Assembly (NCBI GenBank): GCA_947302065.1
Contig: CAMYUO010000028.1
Span: 1 to 10,500, forward strand
Direction of reading: 5' to 3'
DNA length: 10,500 bases
From: an uncultured Clostridia bacterium
GTDB taxonomy: Bacteria > Bacillota > Clostridia > Oscillospirales > Ruminococcaceae
Part shown: in pieces, positions 1-6,515 of the stretch
How the letters are laid out: every line of letters begins with the position of its first letter
Numbering within the stretch: the first letter of the stretch is position 1
Notes under the pieces: model-generated
Told to the model about the DNA's origin: nothing
The model's input: the letters and a program-made list of their open reading frames with translations, nothing else
Databases searched by the model: none
Program-made: the position numbers and the translations under genes

Positions 1-1
1 A

Positions 2-54
2 ATTTTAAGTTTTCAAAGTAAAATTTAAGGTTTCGAGGGTACATTTTAAGTTTT
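2..54. repeat. Three AT-rich direct repeats, possible IS21-like transposon end
   Basis: Three copies of an AT-rich word occur at 2-13 (ATTTTAAGTTTT), 22-33 (one-base variants) and 43-54 (identical to the first). The shared core TTTAAG recurs at steps of 20 and 21 bases, about two helical turns. Several short direct repeats of this kind next to a gene remnant are typical of IS21-family ends, where the transposase binds. No transposase is visible because the window begins here, so the identification rests on the repeat pattern alone. It could instead be an unrelated tandem protein-binding site. Confidence 0.35.
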
Positions 55-244
55 AAACCCCGAACGCAGCAATGTCCTCAAACAGAATACTGACCTCGTC
101 AATCTTCTTATTGGTGTGATAGTGTCCGTAGTACCACTTCTTGTATTCTACGTTCTCCTCTATCTTGTCAAGCCACTGCTCCGTGGATTTATCAACTGTT
201 GACTGGTCGATGCAGGACAGGAACACCTGCACCGGGCGGTTTTG
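53..244 (-). pseudogene. Metallophosphoesterase, C-terminal remnant
   Basis: Reading leftwards from 244 to the stop at 53-55 gives 63 residues that include VFLSCIDQSTVDKSTEQWLD and KWYYGHYHTNKKID. The GHYH motif is the last metal-binding histidine pair of calcineurin-like phosphoesterases, and the flanking text matches the C-terminal end of small bacterial members of that family as I know it. An in-frame stop (245-247) lies directly upstream, there is no plausible start, and most of the domain including the GDxH and GNHE motifs is absent, so this is a fragment. The last few residues (AAFGV) look unlike a normal family end, which suggests that the left side was also disturbed near the repeats at 2-54. 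The matching N-terminal fragment lies on the same strand at 5100-5168. Confidence 0.75.
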
Positions 245-297
245 TTATCTGCTGTGCCTAACTGAAAACGCAGGGATAAGCTTTGCAGCAGCTGCAC

Positions 298-326
298 TTG
301 ACACATTCTGCTTGTAATGGTATACT
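298..326 (+). promoter_or_regulatory. Consensus promoter for the two-component operon
   Basis: TTGACA at 298-303 and TATACT at 321-326 are separated by exactly 17 bases, an almost ideal housekeeping-sigma promoter. Transcription would start near 333, leaving a leader of about 55 bases before the ATG at 389. An 8-base palindrome GCAGCTGC (288-295) sits just upstream of the -35 element and could be a regulator site, but it may be chance. Confidence 0.8.
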
Positions 327-329
327 GAT

Positions 330-347
330 GTGCAAGAACATTTGCAC
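330..347. promoter_or_regulatory. Inverted repeat over the predicted start site (operator or leader hairpin)
   Basis: GTGCAA (330-335) and TTGCAC (342-347) form a perfect 6-base inverted repeat around a 6-base spacer. It begins four bases after the -10 element, so it covers the predicted transcription start. That is where a repressor dimer would block initiation; alternatively it would make a short hairpin at the 5' end of the mRNA. The regulator is unknown. Confidence 0.4.
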
Positions 348-388
348 CGAGGCGACGGCATTTTCACACGACAAGGGGGTCAGATATC

Positions 389-2041
389 ATGGCGGGGAAA
401 AAGCTAAAGAATCAAAAACTGCTGATACAGACAGCACTGGTTTTTCTGTCGGTCATGATCGTTCTGGTCACTTCCGTTTCCGCAGCGATGTATTATTCGA
501 CCATTCAAGGATTCTTGGGAGCGCAGGAAGAATCTATGGAAGTGGTTTTAAATAAAATGTATGGTAAATTCAATGATGAGTATTTCTCCCGCAAGGGCGT
601 TTCTGAATGGTATATCGACAAATGGGAAAAGTATGCGCAGCAGATCAGTGCCGTCAACTACGATGATGATAAGACGCTTTTCACAGAAGAGGAAATAAAA
701 CTGGCAGATGAATTTGAAGCATCACACCCTGATCTGGATCCGTCTTCCTTCGAGTTTCTGGAGCAGGTTCCTCAGGAGCTGGAATTGTTTTACGCCAAGC
801 TTTTCTATGATACATTCCGCAATGGTTTCAAACAGATCGGTCAGGACACATACTACCGCCATATGTTAATGATCGACATATCTAAGGAAAAGCAGGGCAC
901 TGTCATTGTAAGCACAGGCACTGACGGTGAGCCGGAAAAGAAGCTGGGTGACCGCTTTGACATAGATATTTCGCAGCACCCTGCGATCAAAAAAATCACC
1001 GAGACAAATTCATCAGATGTTATTTTTGAAAAATCAAATGATTTCCCCGAGAAAGGCGATTATTATATCGGCTACCGCCCGTTCTTCACAGACGGGAAGC
1101 TGCGGGCTTTGTTCTGTGTGACTTACAACTGGAAACAGATACGGATCATGGCTGCACGATCTCTGAAGCTCACACTGATCATCAGTATCAGTATTGCAGC
1201 ATCTGCACTTTTCGTACTGCTTGCAGCGCTGTATCGCTGGTCTGTCCGCCCGGTCAAGAGGATCGAGCAGGCGCTGATCGACTACACCGGTGACAAAAGC
1301 TCAAAGAAGGTCATAAAGAAAATGTACGATATCAAAGTGCGCAACGAGCTTGGCTTCCTTGCAGACGTCATTTCCGATCTGGTGCTTGAAGTAGACCTTT
1401 ATAATAAAGAAGCGCTGCGGACACAAAAGGAGCTGTATGATGCACAGGTGCAGATCATGGTTTCTCAGATACAGCCGCATTTTATGTATAATACGCTGGC
1501 TTCGATCGCTATACTGTGCAAGCTCGATCCTGCGACGGCTTACGAGGCGACAGTCACCTTTTCAAAGTATCTGCGCGGAAATATGGATTCCCTGAAGCAG
1601 ACAGAGCCTGTTTCGTTCGAGCGTGAGCTGGAGCATCTGAAGCAGTATCTGTATATCGAAAAGCTGCGGTTTGCAGACAAACTGAACATACAATACGATA
1701 TTCACACCACAGATTTCAAGGTCCCGATGCTTTCTATACAGCCGATCGTTGAAAATGCGGTCAAGCACGGTGTCGGCATGAAGCGTGAGGGCGGCACGGT
1801 GACGATCGCATCGAATGAGACCGAAAACGGCTATGAGATCGTTGTATCCGACGACGGTGTGGGATTTGATGCAGATGCACCTAAAAAGGATGACGGACGC
1901 TCCCATGTGGGCATGGAAAACACCAAAAAGCGTCTGCGTGATATGTGCAATGCCGAGATAACCGTTACAAGCACACCAGGCGAGGGTACGACTGTGAGGA
2001 TCATTATACCGAAAGTGTCAAAGGAGGACGAGGATACATGA
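389..2041 (+). CDS. Membrane sensor histidine kinase, LytS/YesM type
   Basis: This 550-residue protein is the sensor half of a two-component system. A membrane segment at about 12-33 and another at about 260-283 bracket a predicted extracellular domain of roughly 225 residues, possibly Cache-like. After the second segment come a HAMP-like linker and the His_kinase domain (PF06580 type): SQIQPHFMYNTL at 359-370 carries the predicted phospho-accepting His364. The GHKL ATPase part has the N box (QPIVENAVKHG, 451-461), G1 box (DDGVGFD, 488-494) and G2 region (HVGMENTKKRL, 506-516). All key motifs look intact, so it should be active. The start at 389 is supported by AAGGGGGT eight bases upstream. 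Its stop overlaps the response regulator start (ATGA), so the two are translationally coupled. The ligand cannot be read from the sequence. Confidence 0.92.
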   Translation: MAGKKLKNQKLLIQTALVFLSVMIVLVTSVSAAMYYSTIQGFLGAQEESMEVVLNKMYGKFNDEYFSRKGVSEWYIDKWEKYAQQISAVNYDDDKTLFTEEEIKLADEFEASHPDLDPSSFEFLEQVPQELELFYAKLFYDTFRNGFKQIGQDTYYRHMLMIDISKEKQGTVIVSTGTDGEPEKKLGDRFDIDISQHPAIKKITETNSSDVIFEKSNDFPEKGDYYIGYRPFFTDGKLRALFCVTYNWKQIRIMAARSLKLTLIISISIAASALFVLLAALYRWSVRPVKRIEQALIDYTGDKSSKKVIKKMYDIKVRNELGFLADVISDLVLEVDLYNKEALRTQKELYDAQVQIMVSQIQPHFMYNTLASIAILCKLDPATAYEATVTFSKYLRGNMDSLKQTEPVSFERELEHLKQYLYIEKLRFADKLNIQYDIHTTDFKVPMLSIQPIVENAVKHGVGMKREGGTVTIASNETENGYEIVVSDDGVGFDADAPKKDDGRSHVGMENTKKRLRDMCNAEITVTSTPGEGTTVRIIIPKVSKEDEDT

Positions 2042-2814
2042 GGATGCTTTGTGTGGACGATGAGCCGCTGATGCTGCGTATGCTTGAAATGGCTATCAAA
2101 GAGGCAAGACCCGATGCTGATATAACAGCCCATTCAGATCAGCTTGAACTGCTTGAGGACGCAAAGAAAAACGGCTGTGATGTGGCTTTTCTGGATATAC
2201 ATATGCGCGGTATGAACGGCGTACAGCTCGCAAAGGAGCTTAAAGCGGTCAATCCGAAGATGAATATAATCTTTGTCACGGGATTTTCCGAATACAAGGG
2301 CGATGCGATGGACATGAAGGCAAGCGGTTACATTATGAAGCCTGTTACTGCCGATGACATCGACAGGGAGCTTTCAGAGCTGCGATTCCCGATAGTGCCG
2401 AAGAAAAGTGCACTGCTGCGTGTGCAGTGTTTTGGCAATTTTGATGTGTTCACGCCCGGCGGTGAGCGTGTAAGATTTGAGCGCAGCAAATCAAAGGAGA
2501 TGTTTGCATACCTCGTACACCGCAGCGGCAGCGCTTGCACCATCAAGGAGATCGCCGCAGCACTGTTCGAGGACGACCCTTACGACAAAAAGCAGCTCAA
2601 CTATATACAGCAGCTTATCCATTCGATGATAAAAGCTCTTCGGGCTGTGGGCGCAGAAACGGCTGTTTGCAGAGATTACAACTCGCTGGCAGTTAACCCC
2701 GATGTGCTTGACTGTGACTATTACCGCTTCAAGGAGCTTGATGCGGGCGCAGTCAACTCATTTCAGAATGAGTATATGAGCCAGTACAGCTGGGCAGAAT
2801 TTTACTTCGATTAA
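2038..2814 (+). CDS. Response regulator with SARP-like winged-helix output
   Basis: This 258-residue cytoplasmic protein is the partner of the upstream kinase. The receiver domain covers about 1-116: acidic pair D7-D8 (VDDEP), phosphoacceptor D53 (FLDIHM), T81 and K101 (KP) are all present. The rest (about 126-235) starts FGNFDVFTPGGERVRF and contains a helical segment rich in basic residues. This resembles the winged-helix domain of SARP/OmpR-type activators, not the LytTR or AraC domains that more usually accompany LytS/YesM kinases. The long TPR-like BTAD part of full SARPs is absent. I chose the ATG at 2038 because AAGGAGG lies ten bases upstream (2021-2027) and the receiver fold begins immediately. 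A longer reading from 1945 would only add 31 residues that overlap the kinase's ATPase domain. A likely target is the promoter at 3030-3063. Confidence 0.88.
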   Translation: MRMLCVDDEPLMLRMLEMAIKEARPDADITAHSDQLELLEDAKKNGCDVAFLDIHMRGMNGVQLAKELKAVNPKMNIIFVTGFSEYKGDAMDMKASGYIMKPVTADDIDRELSELRFPIVPKKSALLRVQCFGNFDVFTPGGERVRFERSKSKEMFAYLVHRSGSACTIKEIAAALFEDDPYDKKQLNYIQQLIHSMIKALRAVGAETAVCRDYNSLAVNPDVLDCDYYRFKELDAGAVNSFQNEYMSQYSWAEFYFD

Positions 2815-2825
2815 CACGCAAATCC

Positions 2826-2857
2826 CCCCGTATCACACCTGATACGGGGCTTTTTTT
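2826..2857 (+). terminator. Intrinsic terminator of the two-component operon
   Basis: CCCCGTATC (2826-2834) pairs perfectly with GATACGGGG (2841-2849) around a 6-base loop and is followed by seven T residues (2851-2857). It lies 12 bases past the response regulator stop. Confidence 0.93.
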
Positions 2858-2898
2858 GCCCCCCCAAATAGTTTTTTCAAAAAAATCCGGTTTGTAGG

Positions 2899-2985
2899 AT
2901 TGCACAAAGATTTCGATGATTTTCCCCGGTTCCGCACCGGAAATCCGGGGCGACCCGGCGGAAACCGGGTGCTTTTTTGTGCAAT
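2899..2985. other. Three-way-junction inverted-repeat element
   Basis: ATTGCACAAA (2899-2908) is the exact reverse complement of TTTGTGCAAT (2976-2985), and the stem extends by one GU and one AU pair. Inside it lie two hairpins. One is CCCCGGTTCCG/CGGAA-CCGGGG (2924-2950), with a 3-base loop and a two-base bulge. The other is ACCCGG/CCGGGT (2953-2970). Together they form a compact cloverleaf-like fold of 87 bases. It could be a small structured RNA, a DNA cruciform, or a remnant of a short mobile repeat. A weak -10-like TAGGAT at 2895-2900 is the only promoter hint. The inner hairpin with its T tract also reads as a terminator. Confidence 0.5.
2953..2978 (+). terminator. Second hairpin with T tract
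   Basis: ACCCGG (2953-2958) pairs with CCGGGT (2965-2970) around a 6-base loop, followed by GC and six T residues (2973-2978). It would work as a backup terminator for read-through, or end a short transcript made from the surrounding element. Its T tract is also part of the outer stem of the three-way junction, so the two folds compete. Confidence 0.6.
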
Positions 2986-3017
2986 GTGCTGCTTTTTGCA
3001 GTTTTGCAGGGGAAGTA

Positions 3018-3063
3018 TGACAAAAATACTGTAACAATCTTGTCACACCCGGGGTGATATACT
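3018..3063 (+). promoter_or_regulatory. Activator-type promoter of the secreted protein gene
   Basis: A good extended -10 (TGA-TATACT, 3055-3063) has no recognisable -35 at the right distance. In its place are 7-base direct repeats TGTAACA (3030-3036) and TGTCACA (3041-3047), 11 bases apart, with a weaker TGACA at 3018-3022. The last repeat ends ten bases before the -10 hexamer. This is the layout of SARP and PhoB-type target promoters, where two activator monomers bind one helical turn apart. The response regulator encoded at 2038-2814 has a matching type of output domain. The predicted start is near 3070. Confidence 0.6.
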
Positions 3064-3128
3064 GAAGTCACAGCAAGGGAAAGACCCAAGCCGAACAACA
3101 AAAAAAGACAAAACAAGGAGGAATCATT

Positions 3129-4874
3129 ATGACAAACACAAACAAAAAGACAAACGGAAAGATCAAAAGAACATTTAGCGCACTGCTTGCCGCTGTGATG
3201 ATGATGTCAACCGCAGCAACGATTGCTGCATCGGCAGCCGACACAAATACAGTCGTAAAAATGAACACCACCGCTGCAATGGCGCAGGCAAACGTGCTTG
3301 ATCCCACATTTACCCTCAACAGCGATCTGCTCAAAACCAAAAACGTTACAACGGCAACGATTTTCAAGGTGCTTGAGGGTACCACCAAATACGGCAAGTA
3401 TTTCACACCAGCGCTGGGTTTTGTAACAGACCTGGTATTCGGTCCCAAGAAAGACCCGACACAGCAAAAGCTCGATGATATAAACGATAAGATCGACAAG
3501 CTGTTTGACCGCATCGACGAGCTCCAGGACGAGATCGTAAACTCCTTTGGCAACCAGCTGGGCATACAGAACTTTTACGATAAATTCGTAGCCTTCAAAA
3601 GCCAGATACAGAACATGAGAAAAAAGATCAATCAGATCTCCGATGATGATTCCCTGACGCAGCTTGACAAGATCGCAAAGATCGGTTCGCTTGCAGGCAG
3701 CTACAATGAGTGGGACGTTAAATTCGAGGACGTTCAGGGGCAGCTGGACGAGCTTATCAACAAGCCTTCGTTCACCCAGAAGGGCAACATCTTTGAGCTG
3801 ACCTACAACCATTTCTGCGGCGATTCCATGTTCAGCGGCGAGGCTATTGACAAGGCAAAGCCTCTGTGCGATTCGCTGATGCAGGTCTACATCGCAGGTG
3901 CAACCACCATCACAGAATGTCTCGCAGCACAGTATTATGTATCGCAGCTCCCCGACGAGTATAAGGATAAGATAGACAGCGAATACAAGTCTCACATCTG
4001 CCGGAATGCAAATGACATACTCAGCGAGATCGAATCGGTCAACAAGAATATTATCAACATCGGAACGGTGACAGTAAACAAACGCGGTGATCTGTTATAT
4101 TACAAAGACCAAAAAGGAAGAATATACCCCAAGGACACTAAGTGCATGAAAATAAATGACGGCGTCCATAACGGCGAAAAGTATTATGTATACAGCAGCG
4201 TCAAATCGTCAACTGATTTCACAAGACCTTCTACTGTTTATATCGGCGGACCGAATACAGCCTGCTACGTTGAAGTAACACCTGTTTACGACATCGTCCG
4301 TGAAGATGTTAAAAAGCCGCTTGACAGCACATACAAGAAGATGTATGATAACGTGATGAACAGGTCAAGAAGAATACTTGTCAACAAACACTCAAATGGC
4401 GAGGGCTACGAGGTATCTTCTAAGCTCTACTGGAAAAACCACAGCGACAACCCCGACGGCATCAAAAAATACACCGGTGACAATGCTGCTGTTTCGGTAA
4501 AATGGTTCAATAAGACAGCAGGCGATCCGCAGATAAGCTTTAATGATGTCAGGGCTATGGCAAAATACTGCCTCAGCAAGGGAATTACAGTCCGCACGCT
4601 TCTTAACAGCGCAGGCATCGACACCTCGGCAGTTCCCAAGGATGCCAATATCATTACAAGCTACGGTATAGATGATTCTACCGGCGATGCAAGGGATTTC
4701 TTCTGCGGCTCACACTATTCAAACGGCTACTATAAAGGCATAAACATCGACCAGTTAGGAGCATTAGGAGCAATGGAGCGAAAGATAAAGTTTGTTGATG
4801 CAGGCTCCAATGGCTGGAAAAATCAGAATTGGGCCTGGGCACCCGGCGGCGCATTCTGCTGGCTGACAAAGTGA
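3129..4874 (+). CDS. Secreted protein of unknown function
   Basis: This 581-residue protein is probably exported. The N-terminus has a basic stretch (KIKR), a hydrophobic core (about 16-33) and a likely signal peptidase site at ASA-A (residues 35-37). Residues 95-105 are hydrophobic (ALGFVTDLVFG) and lead into a charged heptad-like helix (about 112-138) predicted as a coiled coil. A second hydrophobic stretch lies near 247-274. The C-terminal 120 residues are rich in Trp, Tyr and Gly, ending near WAWAPGGAFCWLT. No catalytic motif, LPXTG anchor or repeat is visible. Hydrophobic segment plus long helices is seen in helical-bundle pore-forming toxins, but this is only a resemblance. AAGGAGG (3115-3121) lies seven bases before the ATG. 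About nine cysteines are scattered through the mature part. Its promoter suggests control by the adjacent two-component system. Confidence 0.85.
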   Translation: MTNTNKKTNGKIKRTFSALLAAVMMMSTAATIAASAADTNTVVKMNTTAAMAQANVLDPTFTLNSDLLKTKNVTTATIFKVLEGTTKYGKYFTPALGFVTDLVFGPKKDPTQQKLDDINDKIDKLFDRIDELQDEIVNSFGNQLGIQNFYDKFVAFKSQIQNMRKKINQISDDDSLTQLDKIAKIGSLAGSYNEWDVKFEDVQGQLDELINKPSFTQKGNIFELTYNHFCGDSMFSGEAIDKAKPLCDSLMQVYIAGATTITECLAAQYYVSQLPDEYKDKIDSEYKSHICRNANDILSEIESVNKNIINIGTVTVNKRGDLLYYKDQKGRIYPKDTKCMKINDGVHNGEKYYVYSSVKSSTDFTRPSTVYIGGPNTACYVEVTPVYDIVREDVKKPLDSTYKKMYDNVMNRSRRILVNKHSNGEGYEVSSKLYWKNHSDNPDGIKKYTGDNAAVSVKWFNKTAGDPQISFNDVRAMAKYCLSKGITVRTLLNSAGIDTSAVPKDANIITSYGIDDSTGDARDFFCGSHYSNGYYKGINIDQLGALGAMERKIKFVDAGSNGWKNQNWAWAPGGAFCWLTK

Positions 4875-4977
4875 TAAATGGGCACTGAACGAATACACTC
4901 ACTTTTTCGCAAACTTCGAGCAAAAACAATGAGGCTGACAGCTCCGAAACACAAATCAAAATAGTATAACATAACAA

Positions 4978-5005
4978 CCGCCCGAGAGTTTATTCTCCCG
5001 GGCGG
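4978..5005. terminator. GC-rich hairpin after the secreted protein gene
   Basis: CCGCCCG (4978-4984) pairs with CGGGCGG (4999-5005). After one A-C mismatch, GAG (4986-4988) pairs with CTC (4995-4997) around a 6-base loop. It lies about 100 bases past the stop at 4874. There is no clean T tract on either strand (CTGTTCGTG on +, TTGTTATGTT on -), so it may be a weak terminator serving both directions or an mRNA 3'-end stabiliser. Confidence 0.55.
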
Positions 5006-5099
5006 CTGTTCGTGCTGTTCATCATTTGCCAAAGGGGTCTGTAAACCGTTTATCAGCGCACGGATCAAAGACCGATAAGCGTCAAATAAACGTCAAAGT

Positions 5100-5168
5100 T
5101 CAGAACAGGCGGCAGAACTCCTGCACCCGCCTGAAATCGCCGTGTGTGTCACCTGTAATGTAGATCAT
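5100..5168 (-). pseudogene. Metallophosphoesterase, N-terminal remnant
   Basis: Reading leftwards from the ATG at 5168-5166 gives 22 residues beginning MIYITGDTHGDF, then a stop at 5102-5100. GDTHGD is the first metal-binding motif (GDxH) of calcineurin-like phosphoesterases and starts right at the N-terminus, as in small family members. The fragment keeps its ribosome binding site (AGGAGA at 5181-5176, seven bases before ATG) and promoter, so it looks recently broken rather than ancient. The rest of the domain is missing. The C-terminal part of the same kind of protein lies on the same strand at 53-244, and the two may once have been one gene. Confidence 0.7.
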
Positions 5169-5198
5169 AGTGTTCTCTCCTGTTATCATATTTGTGTT

Positions 5199-5227
5199 AG
5201 TATACATCTTTGTGCTTAGATTGTCAA
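5199..5227 (-). promoter_or_regulatory. Minus-strand promoter of the phosphoesterase remnant
   Basis: On the minus strand TTGACA (5227-5222) and TATACT (5204-5199) are 17 bases apart, a near-consensus promoter that reads into the N-terminal remnant. It still looks functional and would now produce a transcript running antisense to the end of the region, up to the hairpin at 4978-5005. Confidence 0.75.
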
Positions 5228-5264
5228 GCTAAAACAACACATCAAGCAGAACTTTTTTTGCATC

Positions 5265-5293
5265 TTGAAAAGCGGATTGGTTTGTAGTATAAT
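5265..5293 (+). promoter_or_regulatory. Promoter of the gene at 5326
   Basis: TTGAAA (5265-5270) and TATAAT (5288-5293) are separated by 17 bases. The predicted start is near 5300, giving a leader of about 26 bases. It is divergent from the minus-strand promoter, with 37 bases between the two -35 elements. The 450-base stretch between 4874 and 5326 otherwise holds only the hairpin and the phosphoesterase remnant. Confidence 0.75.
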
Positions 5294-5325
5294 AGTGTCA
5301 AACCAGAGCAAAGCGAGGGAAAAAG

Positions 5326-6456
5326 ATGAACGAGAATAACGAGTTGCCAAGAGGCGACAGCACGGAATATATTTACGATGATATATTTTCGGGCGATCCG
5401 GTATTCGATCCGTCCTCTCCGCAGGACCTTATAGACGGCATAAACAAGGCACTCGAGCTTGACGCTGAGCCGATATTTGCAGACGGACTTGCAAAAAGGC
5501 TGACCGAGCTTGGCATAGATTGCACAAAAGACGACACCGACATCATGCTTGCCGAGGTGAAACGCAGGTACAAGCAGTTGCTGGGCAAGGACTGTCCGAA
5601 AGCAGTGACCAACTGGATAAAGGGCACTCCCCCGGGCGTGACCAACCGCTGCAACAACTATGACCTTTGCTATGCGCTTGAAATGGACGAGCAGCAGGTG
5701 CATATTTTCTTCGAGAAATATTATCTGACGATCCCATTCAATGTGAAAAGCCGTATTGATGCGGTTTATTTCTATTGCTTTGTTCACCAAAAACCATACT
5801 CAACAGTCAAGAAAATGCTAAATGCTTCAAGCGGTTTTGTGCCGCAGGAGAACGCTCACACCCACACCTTGCAGATAGCACGAACTATCCGTGAGACAGA
5901 CGATGACGACAAGTTCATGACATATCTTTCAACTCACTGCTACAATAACGAGCAGCAGTTTCAGCTGGCACGCTCGCTGATAAACGATGACATCAAAGCG
6001 ATCAAAGAAAAGCTGACCTCGGACAGTTCAAATGATGTGCACAAGGGCAGAGAGAACAGCAGCGTTATTGATGAGCTGCTCGGGTACAGATACCAGCGTG
6101 ACAACAAAAAAAGGAACAACCCGAACCTCCCAAAAAGATTTACCGAGTCGCTCATCAAGGACGTGACTCTCGGCAAAATCATCAGGGGCGAGGAAGTGAC
6201 ATACGAAACGCTTCGCAAGGCGCTGATGCTTTTCAGGTTCTACCGCTTTTACAGTGAAGCGCCGAACACAGATAAAAACTCGATTTTCAATAATCTATGT
6301 GACTTTTACGATGAGCTGAATATTCTGCTGATACAGTGCGGATTTGCACGGCTGTATGAGCGCCATCCGTTCGACTGCCTGCTGCTTTACTGTGCAAACA
6401 CCGATGACCCAGTAATTGCGATGCACACGCTCAACGATTACGGAAAAGAAGATTGA
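5326..6456 (+). CDS. Cytosolic protein of unknown function, possible HTH segment
   Basis: This 376-residue protein has no signal peptide or membrane segment. The first 50 residues are acidic. Residues about 52-138 are helical and contain KAVTNWIKGTPPG followed by NNYDLCYALEM, which reads like a divergent Cro/C1-type helix-turn-helix (an XRE-like domain in which the turn region precedes a Trp helix). The middle is charged (about 220-270), and the C-terminal 110 residues include LPKRFTESLIKDVTLGKIIRGE and CGFARLYERHPFD, a conserved-looking helical block. I cannot name the family. The ribosome binding site GAGGGA (5315-5320) is short and close. The kinase-STAND gene follows 59 bases downstream on the same strand, so this may be its regulator or partner. 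DNA binding is inference. Confidence 0.7.
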   Translation: MNENNELPRGDSTEYIYDDIFSGDPVFDPSSPQDLIDGINKALELDAEPIFADGLAKRLTELGIDCTKDDTDIMLAEVKRRYKQLLGKDCPKAVTNWIKGTPPGVTNRCNNYDLCYALEMDEQQVHIFFEKYYLTIPFNVKSRIDAVYFYCFVHQKPYSTVKKMLNASSGFVPQENAHTHTLQIARTIRETDDDDKFMTYLSTHCYNNEQQFQLARSLINDDIKAIKEKLTSDSSNDVHKGRENSSVIDELLGYRYQRDNKKRNNPNLPKRFTESLIKDVTLGKIIRGEEVTYETLRKALMLFRFYRFYSEAPNTDKNSIFNNLCDFYDELNILLIQCGFARLYERHPFDCLLLYCANTDDPVIAMHTLNDYGKED

Positions 6457-6494
6457 ATCCATTTTTATAACTCCCGCTGTCAATGCGGTATACT
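6455..6494 (+). promoter_or_regulatory. Internal promoter with 15-base box before the kinase gene
   Basis: GAATCCATTTTTATA (6455-6469) is followed 19 bases later by TATACT (6489-6494). The same box recurs exactly at 9308-9322 with TATAAT at the identical offset, so box plus -10 form a shared promoter architecture. No normal -35 is visible; the box would cover about -46 to -32 and may bind an activator. The box overlaps the stop codon of the upstream gene. Confidence 0.5.
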
Positions 6495-6515
6495 TTTCAA
6501 AAGGAGGTCGGTGCT

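Noticed and set aside
283..555. 90-codon + strand frame overlapping the start of the histidine kinase gene
   Set aside because: It would have to start upstream of the predicted promoter -10 and has no ribosome binding site. It is out of frame with a clear kinase gene.
1945..2037. Longer start for the response regulator
   Set aside because: It would add 31 residues unlike any receiver domain, overlapping the kinase's ATPase domain. The ATG at 2038 has an ideal AAGGAGG and begins directly with the receiver fold.
3207..3995. 262-codon open frame on the minus strand inside the secreted protein gene
   Set aside because: It is a shadow of the + strand gene, which has a strong ribosome binding site, signal peptide and plausible protein composition. 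The minus frame has no such support.
4823..5068. Minus-strand frame through the hairpin at 4978-5005
   Set aside because: It runs through a terminator-like hairpin and into the end of the secreted protein gene, with no ribosome binding site or family resemblance.
5003..5100. Possible coding remnant between the hairpin and the phosphoesterase fragment
   Set aside because: I translated both strands and saw no recognisable protein segment. The sequence could belong to the right edge of the inserted module, but nothing supports a feature.
5242..5790. 182-codon minus-strand frame antisense to the gene at 5326
   Set aside because: It covers the + strand promoter and gene, lacks a convincing ribosome binding site and encodes no recognisable motif.
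6483..6515. Upstream ATG for the kinase-STAND gene
   Set aside because: The strong AAGGAGGT at 6501-6508 would lie inside the coding region, and the predicted -10 at 6489-6494 would overlap it. The ATG at 6516 is correctly spaced.
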